Below are positions 48,680-61,659 of a DNA stretch of 64,000 bases, in pieces (the first letter of the stretch is position 1; each line of letters starts with the position of its first letter). The DNA comes from Amborella trichopoda. Lineage: Eukaryota > Streptophyta > Magnoliopsida > Amborellales > Amborellaceae. The notes under the pieces were generated by a model, which had not been told where the DNA came from, made no database searches, and saw only the letters and a program-made list of their open reading frames with translations. The position numbers and the translations under genes were made by a program. The DNA lies in contig NW_006500337.1 in the NCBI RefSeq assembly GCF_000471905.2, positions 3,710,473-3,774,472 of the forward strand. The letters run 5' to 3'.

Positions 48680-49107
48680 CAATGAACACAAACGATTCTA
48701 CACTTTTGAGTAGTACCCTATTAAAAGCATCCTTAGAACCCAAAATTTGGAAGGTCAACCAAGCACTTAAATGCCTGAAAAAATATTAGGTCTCTCACAT
48801 TAAACAAACATTTGGATGGTTAGATCTAAGTATTTTAAAAATTAAGGTTTTCCCTTATTTCATTTCGTTTCATAATATACTAATTTGGTTATTCTATTGT
48901 GGATTGCAAATTTTCATATTGATAAATTTTCCCTTAGTAGGTCTTTTATCCAAGGGAGTAAGTGTATAATATATGCTCGTATGGTACATATGCTTTTCAA
49001 ATGAAATGGTCACATTGAAAAAACGTTTCCTACATTTATATTATTTTATTGTGCATACTTATTTTTCGGAAAATTAACGTCAATATATATTTTTTGTGGC
49101 ATTAAAA

Positions 49108-49508
49108 CAAGGGTGTGGTTTGTGTAAGGCGGCAACTTTAAACAATCCAATTAAGGCGCGACTCCAAATTTTATCATAAATGTAATTTTGATAATAAAAT
49201 TTTTCAGGATGGCTTGAGAATCTATTTTCATCTCTAATTATATAATTTTGAGCTCTCAATATGATTTAAATCAAGTAGATCTATAAACACATAAAAATCT
49301 TGAAAATAATGGTCTAGAAAATGTGTTGCAAGATACACTATTTTGTGGACTCAAAAACTTTTTTTCTTTTTATATTCTTACATCTTGATGTCGAGATGAT
49401 TTGTTAGAGGGTTTTCCAACATCCAAACGACATTTTATGATGGATTTTTGAGGTGCACTTTTAAGTCTACATTTTAAGGTTGCAACCTTATGTAAACTTT
49501 TTTTTTAA
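49108..49508 (+). mobile_element. MITE family B, copy 5
   Basis: Starts gtttgtgtaaggcggcaac and ends aaggttgcaaccttatgtaa; core cttgatgtcgagatgattt. Confidence 0.8.
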
Positions 49509-49745
49509 AACATCATCATCATTATCTTAGTCTTTTACCAATTAATTGGGGTTGGCTATATGAATCATGATCCGTCATTCTGTTCTATTAAAAGCCACAT
49601 CTTTTGTGAGGTCATAAGTCCCATATCTTTTTTTACTACTTTTAACCATGTTCTTTTGGGCCTACCCCTCGCTTTTTCAATTATTCCAATTGAATAACTC
49701 AAAGCTCTTAAGAGGTGCAGTACTGTGTTGCTTCCACATATGTTC
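49509..49745 (-). mobile_element. RTE-type LINE, 3' fragment
   Basis: The minus strand reads ARGRPKRTWLKVVKKDMGL, the well-known C-terminal motif of plant RTE ORFs. The tail is catcatcatc on the plus strand. It abuts a MITE family B copy. Confidence 0.85.
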
Positions 49746-50129
49746 AAATTTTATTCACATGTTTTTTCAGACTATTTTAATTTTTTTCCAAAATGCCCTT
49801 AGTTTGGCAATCCGCAGTCTGAACTTTTTGCTAAAAAAGCCAATTCATAACCTTGAAACTATATGTTTATATTTATTTTGAGAAAAAGATCAATTTGAAA
49901 TTTTGACTTCTGAATAGGGTAAGTTTAACCCTCAAAAGAGGGAGTACAGTGTAGTTCTATTCGAGCAAAACTTTAAATATCGTCTCACGAATAAATGACT
50001 TATTATATCGAAAATTTTAACAACTTATAGGAATTGTTAATCAAATGAGACCTTGTATTGATAAATTTTTTTATCAAAGAATAGTAGAGAAAATTTGTCT
50101 TCTAGAAAAATAAGAGTAAATTGTTAGTA

Positions 50130-50568
50130 CAAAACCCTTTGGGGTCGCATCCAATAATTATGTCGAGTTTCATGCTTTGCAAGCTGGAGTGGATATCGCT
50201 ATCAAGAATGACTCATCTCTACTCGTCAATTCCATTCGAAATAGAAGCAAAGCCCTATAGTGTCTTCACATAGTTGCTGCCAATTGCAGACAGAGACTTA
50301 CTAGACGTGTGTGGCACATCATACATGTCTATCGTGAGGCCAATATGGTGGCCAACACTACTGCTAAAAAGGCTTCGGTTTTTCTAATGTTACCATTTGG
50401 TGCATTAGACCACCTGATTGTATTTTCCTCTCTTTACTTCACGATGCTGCGAAAATGCCCGATTGTAAAGTTGTAAGTTTATGAGCTGTACTTTTTTTTT
50501 CTATAGTCATTTAATGAAAAATGGGTAAGGGGTCATCTCCCCACTGACTTACCCAAAAAAAAGTTGTT
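50130..50568 (+). mobile_element. LINE 3' fragment (RNase H end and tail hairpin)
   Basis: The frame VWHIIHVYREANMVANTTAK is the end of a LINE RNase H domain. The 3' UTR ends gggtaaggggtcatc, then tccccactgacttaccc and a run of A. That end folds into a stem GGGTAAG/CTTACCC with an inner GGGG/CCCC. The same end is on the SINE at 15837. Confidence 0.78.
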
Positions 50569-50612
50569 AGCACAATTAAAAAATCTAATGATATTTGAGT
50601 TAGTGACATAGG

Positions 50613-51280
50613 TTGGAATATCTCTCTAATGTATATTTTTCAAAATTAATGACAAAAATAGGAATTTTAAAAAAAGTAATGACAATATCAAACATTGTGG
50701 AAAGTACAATGTTTAAATTTCTCAATGCCTTATTTAGAAAAAAATTACCTGAATTGTGGAAAGCACAACGTTTAAATTTCAAGGATCTTGGACATGCTTA
50801 TAATAATTGTTTCTTTATGGGTAGTCACAAATCATACTTTTCTGAAAAAAAAATAGAGGAAAATATTGCTTGTGTAGAAACAAAGAGTAATATATGGTAT
50901 AAAGATGGTAGGTGTAACAATTATGAACGGTGATAAGCATATTTTTCTTGATATGGACACTTATACACATGAAATTTAAATTTTTTTGTGAAGATGGGTT
51001 TAAAGGGAGTTACCTACCAATAGTTTGTACCAATATCTAGTAAAAATATTGAGAATGGGGTTGGGGGGGGGGGGGGTTGGGGTTGTAGTAGTAGCATCAC
51101 TCGTGCCCCAGCTAAGATCTAGGCTTCCATTCTCATCTAACGCATTAAAAAATCACTAATGATTTTGTGAATTAATAGAAACTTATATGTATTTATTGTG
51201 TAATATCTTCTTTCATTGTATAACCATATTAATACACGATTTGTAAATATTGAAAAGTACCAATTTCTCATATTTCTCAC
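50613..51280. other. AT-rich stretch with poly-G run
   Basis: The frame at 50613-50933 is AT-driven and unrecognised. A run of 14 G lies at 51063-51076. The end of this stretch probably includes part of the LTR of the copia element that follows. Confidence 0.4.
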
Positions 51281-51289
51281 ATGGTACCA

Positions 51290-54200
51290 AAGCCAGTTTG
51301 AAAAATACTGATTTCTCATATTTTTCACATGGTACCAGAGCCAATTTGAACAAGATCTGCCGGGCGTTTTTTTTGCGATCTGTGTTTGGGACTTCTTTGA
51401 TCTGTGTCTATGTTTGGGCCTTTTGTTATCTCCATTTTTCTACGATATACGTTTGGGCCTTCTGTCATTTGTACTTGTGTTTGGGCTTGTGATCATAGTC
51501 CTCTTTATGTTATCTAAGATCCTACATTTTTTTTGCATTTCTTCTCTTTAGAATTGAAATCTCTGCAATTACATCTTTCCTCACATAAATCTTTGGTGCC
51601 GGTATTTGACCGCCTGCAAAACCCGCGACTCTGAATTTGAACCGTAAGTATTTCTTTGGTGGTTTCGTTGAACAATTGGGAGACTTTTGGACAATATTTG
51701 GAGAGAGAGAATGGAATGGGTCCGACCCCCCCTAAAATATCCTCGTTCCACCATCTAAAACCAGCTAAGCCATTTTAAGTCATGGGGTTGGATCAGATAG
51801 GACCAGACCAAATCGGATGGATATGTGGAATTTTAACGGATCAGATCCAATCGTATCTAATCGATTCGGTTTCAGGTGCCGCCGCGGGTGGTGATTTTTG
51901 TTGGATGTCCTTGTCTGCACAACGTCTTTTCCGACAAAAGTTGCTACAAAAGTCACCACTCACACAATTACGTGGGGTTAGTGGTTCATATAGTTACTTT
52001 GGTCTTGTACATTATATTACTTTGGTCTTGCATTTATTAAGCGTTTCTCTCTCTAGACTCTTTCGACTAGGTTCTCTCTCTAGACCTCTGGTGCAGTTGC
52101 ATACGACCACTATCTCTCTTCCGAACAAATTGGTGAGAGCAGCCGTGACAGATTGATTGCGGATAGAAATGGAAGAATCGTTGTTGATCGGCTTCTGACG
52201 CTTCGTCTTGCTTCATCCTTGCTGCTGAAAGATTCAGTGTGTCCGTTAAATTGAGAGTAAGGCCGAGGCTACTTCTTTAGAGATCAAAGCAAGATATTGA
52301 ATTGAAGGGTTTCTTGTTCTCTTGCAAACTATTTTTTTTTTTTTTATTGGAGGCTCTTACCCTATTTGGCTTTATTTGCAATCTCAAGAAGGGCATTTTC
52401 TTTTTTTGGGTGGTCGAAATTCGTCCTCCTGTTGGGCAATTGTGTTTTCCTTTGGATTCTTATTGGAACAATTGGTTTAACATCACCGGCTCTTGGTGCC
52501 GCTTCTTCATCAGTTACTCTTACAATGGAATTTCTCACAAATCCCAAATCTGCATGTGCTTTTTCTAATAATATTGTTTCAGCTTCTCGATTAGTAGACT
52601 ATGGTGCTTCTTGCCATATGACGACCAATGAGTCTATTCTTGTTGATTGTAAACCATGTTTTGATATTATTCATATTACTGATGGTACTATTATAACAAT
52701 TTCTAAGGTTGGCTCAATTACTACATCCTCTGATCTTTTTGGTAAATCGAATGTTTCTCATGTCTTTCACGTTCCCTCCATTGTCATGAATATGCTTTTT
52801 GTTGGTCAGATTTTTCGTTCCAATTGTAATATTATGTTCACTTCGTTGAGATGTCATATGCACGATCGGCAGTCAGGGAAACCGATTGGGATTGAGCATA
52901 TAGTTGGTGATCTCTACTATCTGGACCATCTTTATTTAAAAATTCATTTAAAAATTCCCATTGAATCATCATCTTTATTTAAAAATTCATTTAAAAATTC
53001 CCATTGAATCATCTACACGTGTTACAATACCAAAGCAATGATCTTTGTGGCATCAACGTCTGGGTCATATTTCTACCTCTCAGTTAGAATTTTTGTTTTC
53101 TTTTGGTATTATTGATTCTGTTTTTTTTAAAACTCTTCCTATTGTTAAAGATTGTGAGTCGTACAAGCTCTCTAAAATGCTTGCATTACCATTCTATCGC
53201 AGCAACTCGATTTTTGCTTCTATGTTTGATTCGGTGCATACTGATGTCTGGGGACCAGGTCCTCTTGATCACACTATATATAATTGGGTTTTTTTTTTAT
53301 CAATAACCACAATGAACTATATGATGTCTTTATCTGATGTTATTCATACATTGAAACTCAGTTTTCTATAAAAATCAAAGCCTTACGATCAGATTTTGGT
53401 GAGGAGTATATTAATGGGATGTTCCAAAGATCTTTATAATAAAAATATTTAACATCAAATATCTTTTCCATGTACGCCTAACCAAAATGGTATTGCTAAC
53501 TACAAAAATCGACACATCTTAGGAACTGCACGAGCTCTTCTCTTATTAGCCTCAGTTTCAAAGGTTATCTGGGCAGAAATTGTTCATACAACTGTTTATT
53601 TGATTAATATTATGCATTTTGCTACTTTATTTGGATGTCCCACTTTTGAGAAACTATTCACTCAACCCCGAGACTATTCTATTCTTCGTATTTTTGTTGC
53701 ACTTGCTTTGCTATCTTGCCAGTATCTGAATGAGATAAATTGTCAGTTAAAGTAGTTAAATGTTGCTTCTTGGGCTATCTTGACCACCAAAAGGGATATA
53801 AATGTTATGAACCTATGAGTAAGAAGCATTATGTATTCCGACATGTGGTATTTTCAGAGCATATTCTTTTTCATTCCTCTTCACCAACTACTGACTCTCA
53901 TTCTAGTTCTTTTCTTGTTCCTTTCTTTGAGGATGTTTCTTCTTTGTCTGAAACCTTGCTCACACCTGCTATAGATGGTCTGGTTGTAGAATACTCAACC
54001 CTTACTGATGAAACAAGTCAGGCACCTACACTTGCTGCTCCTGTACATATTCCTTTTGTCTGTCGTAGTACATATCCCAATCAACTACCTGCACCTGCTA
54101 ATCTTGCACATACACCTATTATGCGCCATAGTTCACGTGTTTCTCTCCTGCCTTCCCAATTTGTTGATTATGAAACCTACTTACCTCAGCATCAAGCTTT

Positions 54201-55515
54201 TCTTGCCTCCATTCACTCTTATTCCGAGCCACAAAATTACAAAAAAGTTGTCAATAAGATGGAATGGAAACAGGCAATGGTAGAAGAACTAAATGCTCTT
54301 GATCGAATGCATGGTTGGGACCTTATCCCTCTTCCAAAACGAAAAAATGTCATTTGTTGTCAATGGGTCCACAAAATCAAAACCAAAGCAGATGTAAGCA
54401 TTGAAAGATATAAAGTTCACCTAATAGCAAAATAATACAATTAACAATATGGAATTGACTTTGAAGAAAATTTTGCCCTAGTAGCCCATATGACAACTGT
54501 TCAGACACATATTTATGTTGCATTTGTACAACAATGGCCTTCATATCAGTTAGATGTCAAAAATGCATTATGAATAGTGACCTTGATGATGAAGTATACA
54601 TGAAGTTACCTCTTGGAGTAACAGATTCTTAGAATAGGGTATGTAGGCTTCAATGTGTGCCCTGTATGGATTCAAACAAGCGTCTCTTGCTTGGTTTGAA
54701 AAATTTCGTAATGTAGACATGTCAGTAGGATTTCTACAAAGCCATCATGATCCAACCCTATTTGTGTCTGATACTTCTACTGGCTCAAAAATTGTCTCCC
54801 AAGCTCGCCTCGTGGATGATACTAAGAATGTTGACAGTCCTACCGAATTGAATGTCAAACTTCGAGCAACTGATGGTGAACTACTTCTAGATCCAACCTC
54901 TTACCGTCAATTGGTTGGAAAATTTATATATTTAACAAATCTCGTCCAGATATTGCTTATGATGTACATCTATTTAGCCAATTCTTGAGTACCTCTCGAT
55001 ATGTTCACTTAGCTGCAGTCTTACGCATCATTCATTATGTCAGAGATACTCCGCACCAGACTTTGTTTTTCTCTTATTCTTCCTTACTTGAACTGTGAGC
55101 ATACACAGACTCCGATTTTGTAGGGAAAAAAAGTGATCGCAAATCAACTACAGGATTTTGCATTTTTTTTGGTGACTCTCTTTTATCCTATAAAAGTAAG
55201 AAACAGAAACGTATTGCCCTATCTACAATAGAAGCTAAATATAGAGCTATGACATAAACTACAAATGAAATTGTTTGGCTTCGATGGTTACTTGCAGATA
55301 TGGGTGTTATTGTGACAATAAGAGTGCCATGTACATTTCCAAAAATCTAGAATACTATGAAACCACCAAGCATATTGAAGTTGACAGTCACCTAGTCTGG
55401 CAAGAATTCCTGGCAGATACACTTTCGTTTCCATATATTGCCTTATCTGAGCAGCTGGCTAACTTCTTCACCAGAACACGCTCTACAACTTTCTCAAATT
55501 TCTCACAGATTTCAC
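51290..55515 (+). mobile_element. Ty1/copia fossil, most of gag-pol region
   Basis: A primer-binding-like tggtaccagagcc follows an LTR-like end (caca) near 51329; a 41-bp duplication repeats this junction at 51288. The body shows, in the copia order, protease, the GAG-pre-integrase zinc region, integrase, reverse transcriptase and RNase H remains. It is broken, with several breaks, and lacks a recognisable right LTR: the RNase H end runs straight into a LINE-type tail (55517-55560). A whole left LTR could not be fixed. It looks old. Confidence 0.85.
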
Positions 55516-55516
55516 A

Positions 55517-55562
55517 AAAAAATGGGTAGTGGCTCGTCATCCCCACTGAATTACCCAAAAAG
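55517..55562 (+). mobile_element. LINE/SINE-type 3' tail fragment
   Basis: aaatgggtagtggctcgtca followed by tccccactgaattaccc and A-rich sequence. It is the same hairpin tail as at 50519, only about 45 bp long. Confidence 0.6.
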
Positions 55563-56329
55563 AAACATCTAGCAAAAATATAGGGCGATAATTTGAAATA
55601 GCAAGATCGATGCTTAAAGGGAAAAATCTTAATATTTTGGGTAGAAGCAATTTTAACTTTATTATATTTACTTATTAGACGCCAAACAAAATAAGTTTGG
55701 AATAAAATGCCTTTAATAGGTTTGAATAGGAAAAACCATCAGTTTATCATTTAAAAATTTTCATGCCGTTTGTTCTATTTATGCTCTTACATAAAATCAG
55801 TAGAAACCTTGATAAAAACTTAAAAAAGTATTTTTTTTTTTAGTTATAGTGATATAGATATATAATAAGATTACATACTATATAACCTAGAAACTAAGAC
55901 ATGGGAGACAGCAGATCATCCTTAAAAACAAAGATGTCATCCAAGTAAATTTGTTTTTCAAAACAAATTTAAATCTTAGTGGCCTTATTCAAAAGCACAG
56001 CTTGTGTCCAAATGGTGCTCATAATATCTAATCTATGAGAAATGGCTTCAAAAGAGAAAATGTCTCTACTTTATAAAATAAAAATTGAGGAAAGTCTTAT
56101 ATCCTCATTGTGTCCTTGTATGTGGATTATTTAGTATGCACAAGAAGTAATATTGAAATGATATACGAGTTTAGAGAAGAAGTGATGAGCACGCATGAAT
56201 GAATGACTCGGATTTATTGCATTATTTCTTGGGTGTATCAATGTGAATAAATTGTAAGATACTTCTCACAAAATCAATATGCTGAAAACATTTTCAAGAA
56301 ATTTAATATGTTTAATTATAGTGATTGTA
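55563..56329. other. Unassigned stretch
   Basis: AT-rich; no gene or element end supported. Confidence 0.4.
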
Positions 56330-56525
56330 TACTTTGATGCAAGGATCACAATTATTTGTAGCCATTCGATATGAAATTTGATAATTTGGATATGTCACAA
56401 AGTTTGAAAAATTTTCTTTTGAAGTTTGAACTTGGTCAATAGAATAAATACAGCTACCCAATTTCACATCCAATGGTCAAGATTAATTGTGACCACCTTG
56501 TACCATAAATAAATAGTCTTATTCT
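56330..56525. repeat. Dispersed repeat D, copy 2
   Basis: Same direction as the copy at 41690; shares agctacccaatttcac and gaccaccttgtacc. Confidence 0.6.
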
Positions 56526-56707
56526 ATTCTTTTCCTTAATTATAAATCTAGTAATACTCCTTTAGTGGCCAATGAGAAGCAATATGTTGAAAATAGATAT
56601 AAGAAAATCAATCATTTAGTTTATCCTAGTGTAGTTGGAAGTTTTTATATCTTATTGATACTAGACCTGATATTATGTTCATGACAAATTACCAAAGAGA
56701 CAAATTA

Positions 56708-56965
56708 TTTTAGGGTGTGGTTTGTATAAGGTTGTAACCTTAACCAATCAAATTAAAGCCCACCTCCAAATTTTATCATAAATAAAATTTTGGCATAAAA
56801 AATTCTTAGGATGGTTTAAGAATCTATTTTTATCTCTAATTATAAAATCATAAACTTCAAAAATAGTTCGAATAAAGTAGATCTAAAAACCCTTGAAAAT
56901 TGACCGTCCAGATAATGTGTTGCAAGATGCGCTATTTTTAGAACTTGAAATCTTTTTTTCTTTTC
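56708..56965 (+). mobile_element. MITE family B, 3'-truncated copy
   Basis: Starts gtttgtataaggttgtaacc and breaks off before the core. Same direction as the others. Confidence 0.7.
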
Positions 56966-58851
56966 ATATTCATATTAATAAATCAAATTTGATAAATTGC
57001 AAGTAGAAATAATTTGATAAACATTAATTATTATTATTATTTTTAAATTAGAAAGCAATAAATCGAGAATGCCATGTTTAAACTTTAAATCATTTTTCTT
57101 TGATATTTATCGAGCTTTAAAAGCATTCTATCTCTACATTGTGACTCTACAACCATTTGATAATCACTAAACAATTGTTTAAACCTTAAACTATAAATCA
57201 AACAAAAACAATTTGGCATAACAAATAAAAAATTGCATTTATCTTGTCAAAACAATAAAAAAAAAAAATTTGCCATTTTTTATCGTTTTAAATTTGAACG
57301 ATACAAATTTTAAAATCCAAAAACAGTTTCAATGGTTGTCTAAAAAATTATAAAAGCATTTAAAACAATCAGATGTAGACAATTTCAATTCTATTTAACA
57401 ACAAAAAATCTGCTTTACAATGAATCTGATTTAAAACAATTGGTTGAATTGTTTACACAAGAAAGACAAGAAAACATGGATTTAGAAGACACAAAAGATG
57501 ATGACGTAGTGATATTTAGCGATTTATTGAGTGGATTAATGACATATTGCACTATCAAAGATGGTGGACATATAGAGCACAAACTTGGAGTTTCAAGAAA
57601 CGGGCTGAGTTGGTGGTCGGACTGGTTGGACTTGGACCGTTAAACGGCGCATTTGTCAGTTTGGTCTAAAGTAAAATTGAATTTAGTTATTTTTAATGCA
57701 TTTTATATTTTAAAATTAGTCTATAAATATATTTTTTTTCCCTTTTTTAAAATCCCATCCAACCTATTTGACAGGTGGTTGGATCAATTTTGATTGGGCT
57801 AAACCCCTAATCATTCCATTGGCTGGCCTGGTTCTAATAACACTGGTTTAACTGAAGACATTATTTACTTAAGTTTCCATAGCCTACTCTAAATCGACCA
57901 CGGTTAATATTAAAAAAAATTAGCACATAGACTGTGCTCTTGTGGTAGTATGCTATCTATTTACTCCCTCGAGCCCAAGAGGTATTCAAGAGGATGTTTT
58001 CAATTTAAAAATTTGGAATCTACTTATAATCAATAGATTATTTATTAGAAAAATGGAAAAATGGATTTTGAGTTATTAAATACTTTGATCTACTTATCCA
58101 AGAATTGGACGGTCCCTATTCAACATTTTGACGTTGATTTTCAAGAACTAACAATGTGTGATTGAAATTTCTATTGTTCTTATTTCTATTGTTCTTGAGG
58201 TTGGTTCTTTGTTCAAGAAGTTACATCCCAAAGTTTATGGTCCTAAAAATATTCCTAGCTTGGGTTTTGCCCAAAGGAGCAAATACATAGTAGGCTTCCA
58301 TATGAGCAAAAATTAATTTCAGTTAATAAATATAAAATATTTATTATACAAATTTTAAAGACTTGTCATTTGTTTTTTCTTATGGTATTGGCTTTTAAAA
58401 CTACAGCATTTAACAACTTCGATAACTTTGATAGGAACTCGACACAATGCTCCTTGTGGCTATCAATGTAATATAGAATGAAATAGTAGCGTTTATGGAA
58501 TATGAAAGCCATATTCTCTTGAAGCACCGATCTTTCGCTATACAATTATAATAAATGAGTTTTGTGTCAAAATAAACATATAGTTTCTAATTGTTTTATT
58601 TTTTATTTTTAAAAAATAAAGTTTTGGTGTACAAGCATGATGCTTTTTTTTTAAAAAGGTCTTACTCAGGGTATGACTTTTGATAAAACAGAATGACGGA
58701 ACATACCCCAAATAGTTCGATAAGGCTCTGGCGGTGATGATGTTATGTAATTTTATTGATCATAGAAAGAAACTTATAAAGCTTGGACACAATAACAACT
58801 AGGGGATGCCCTCAATCAAGAAAATTTTTGGTCTAGAGACTCCTTCCTTAA
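56966..58851. other. Unassigned stretch
   Basis: No gene supported; the frame at 57440-57643 has no recognisable similarity. The block at 57600-57840, rich in ggttgg/ccaacc, may be another small hAT-like MITE. Confidence 0.35.
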
Positions 58852-59105
58852 TGTTAGAATCTTAGGGTATGTAGAGAAGTCTCTGATGTTGATTGTTGAT
58901 ATTAATTGTTAAAGAACATACAAGACCCGTATAAATATACGACTAATAACAGTTCTGGATAGATACCAACAATTATTGATAATTGCTAACTAATCGTATC
59001 ATAATCAACCTAGACACTTAATCTTATCAAGAGATATATACCTCTTTTAAAGATCCATAAGCTAACACTCTTCCTTAAACTCAAGATAAAGGAACTGGAG
59101 TTTGA

Positions 59106-59255
59106 ATAGTAAGTTGCATAAAAGAACGAGTTGGATCTTCAAGTACATGGCGGGAATAAGTTGCATAAAAGAACGAATTAGATCTTCAGGTCTTCAGCTG
59201 CATGACGTGAATAAGTTGCATAAAAGAACGAGTTGGATCTTCAGGTGCATGGCGT
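59106..59255. repeat. Tandem repeat inside the minus-strand copia remnant
   Basis: Three units of about 50-60 bp, each with ataagttgcataaaagaacg and gatcttca. Confidence 0.85.
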
Positions 59256-59958
59256 GATCGATAGAAGCAGTGATCTCCATGCTCATATTGTCATGGAGAT
59301 GGCTTGAACAACAAGCACATAAAGCAATTGAGGATTAAAACAGACGGCCTCAGGTACAAGTACAGAAAGCAGTAGAATAACAGATGGCTTCAGGAACAGA
59401 CTTGAGCCATCACACAAAAAACTCCAGATCTTCACTGGAGACAGAAAAACAGTAACAGAATGGCACTTGAGCCATTAGAACTCAGTTTAAATCTGAGACC
59501 GATTCAATAGCTCACAAATCATAATAGACATGATCGAGTAACAAAAAACTTGGTCATTAGAAAAGATTAAAACACAAAACACAATAAGAGGAACTCGGTC
59601 CTTAGAAAAGATTAAAACACAAAACACACTAAGAGGGGTGGTTTTTCAAATGGGGAAGATAGGTTGTTTTTAGATAGCAGGTTTCAGATCCAAAGCCACG
59701 TGAGCACACAGTCCTCAAAGACAGAGATCACAACATATTCTTGAGGAGAGGAACAAGCAATGCTAGGCCACCCAAGCTCCTTTAGTCGAAAGCAAAGATC
59801 TACAACTCTTGAATAAGTAAAGCTGGTCAACACCACAGTTGGTTAAGACTAAAGAGCCATTACAACTACTGGATGAGGACGCACCCTCTGTGCCCACTGT
59901 TGGCTCTGATATTATGTTAGAAGAGGCATTTTTTTTGCTCACTGTTGGTTCTGATACC

Positions 59959-60168
59959 ATGTTAGAATATCAAGTTATTGATTGTTAAAGAACATACGAG
60001 ACCCGTATACTCCTTGCCTGCACCATGTTAGAATTTCAGGGTATTGCTTGTTAAAAAATATACAAGACCCGTATACTCCTTGCCTGCACCATGTTAGAAT
60101 TTCAGGGTATTGATTGTTAAAAAATATACAAGACCCCTATACTCCCTGCCCACTGTTGGCTGATAACA
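59959..60168. repeat. Tandem units of LTR end plus spacer
   Basis: Three units of about 66 bp begin tgttagaat at 59959, 60026 and 60092, each made of about 50 bp of LTR end and the spacer tactccttgcctgcacca or a variant. Confidence 0.85.
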
Positions 60169-60228
60169 TGTTAGAATCTCAAGGTATGTAGAGAACTCTT
60201 TGATATTGATTGTTAAAGAATATACAAA

Positions 60229-61659
60229 CCCTTCCTACGAATTAGATATCAACCTCCATGGTACTCTCGCTCCTTATTACAACACTTTATAATATTTAGA
60301 GAATTCCCCTTCTCAATACAACCCTAGCACTTATTTGATGAACTAGCAGAGGATTTTTTATAGGGAAATTAACCTGATTTTTAGAATTAAAAATAATCTC
60401 TTTTTTTTTGCGTACTTTATATGGGTTATTTTTCTTTCAGGAATTGTTCAGTTGCCTAAAATATCTATACTTGGTACTTGGAGTACCGGATTGCAAGTTA
60501 AACTTTTTTTTTTTTTTTTGAGAAGTGACACTTTAAGCAACATACTGTTTTATCTATAATAGTGTTGGGCCGACATTCCAAGCCCCGAACTAACCTTTGA
60601 CACTTCAAGTGTCGGGCCATTTCTTTGTTTTTTTCAGTCCAGCATATTTATCAAACAAAGAAAGAGGGGTGGGCGGTTTATATCCCCCAATTCCCACCCA
60701 TCACCCCTTTCTCTCTTTCTTCTCAAGAGTCCACAGGCCCCTGCGCTTGACCTCTGCCCTTTCTCTCATTCTCAGTGTGTTTGTTATAAACCTCACCCCC
60801 TTCATGTAAATTTGTCTTCTTTTTTTTTTTTGTCTCAGTTGGCTCCACACTTGAAGTTTCGATGGAAAGGAAGGTGGTCAAGCATCTCCTGCCGCAAACC
60901 TTGCCAAAGAGGTATGGCAATTAGAGTACCGGCTCTACCAATTTATGAGAAGGTGGTTTAATACTATTAAGTGTCAAATTGAGTTCTTGTAATAAAAAAT
61001 TCAATACAATAAGGTATTTGAAGTTCCATACACTAATCATCTTTGGGTTAAATAAGAAATGACAAAAAAGTGACCAAGATAAAATATGGAAAATGATGAA
61101 CTATTTTTAATTCCAACAATAAAAATGATTTTTAAGCTTATTTTCCTAAATTTATATGAAAATTTTATTTACCATTTCAAGTCAAGATTTTTGTCATATT
61201 CACAAAAGTATTGAAATTCTGAAATTGAACCAAGAATTTTGTATACCTTTTTCTCCTGAAATTTTATGAAAAAATCCTATTTTATTTTTTAAATTAAAAA
61301 ATAGTTCTATATTTTCATATTTTGTACCTTCGAGTCATGTTTTTTTGAAAGCTCATGATGTACTTTAACTTTATCTTTTTCTTTATATATCAGATAAAAC
61401 TCAAAGTTAGCATGCCCGTATTTCCCACCTTCAAAACTAATAAAATTATTAAAAAATAATTAAATTACCAAAATCCTTTGAATAATGTATGGGAATTTTG
61501 ATTATTATTATTTTTAATTATTTTTTATATGTTGATAGATCTTTGATGGTAAGAGTTACGAATACACCAAGTTTCACCTAAATCCAATGTAAAGAAAAAA
61601 AATAAGATTTAAATAATGGAACTAAGTGTAAATATGAAATATATTTGACTATTTTTTAA
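60229..61659. other. Unassigned intergenic stretch
   Basis: No gene supported. A pyrimidine-rich tract lies at 60660-60840. The minus-strand frame at 60723-60920 looks accidental. Confidence 0.4.

Larger units (their letters stand above)
58852..60228 (-). mobile_element. Copia-like fossil, minus strand, short
   Basis: Its right LTR (in element terms) is 58852-59067, TGTTAG...CTAACA in plus orientation, preceded on the minus strand by a purine tract aaggaagag. The other LTR survives only as about 60 bp at 60169-60228, next to a primer-binding-like sequence (on minus, atatcagagccaac near 59905). The internal part is only about 1.1 kb and shows no pol domains, so this is either a heavily deleted copia or a short non-coding relative. 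It looks broken and old. Confidence 0.65.

Noticed and set aside
50613-50933. 106-residue plus-strand frame
   Set aside because: AT-driven composition, no recognisable motif, in a repeat-rich stretch.
57440-57643. Acidic 67-residue plus-strand frame
   Set aside because: No recognisable domain, and its end lies in a probable small repeat element.
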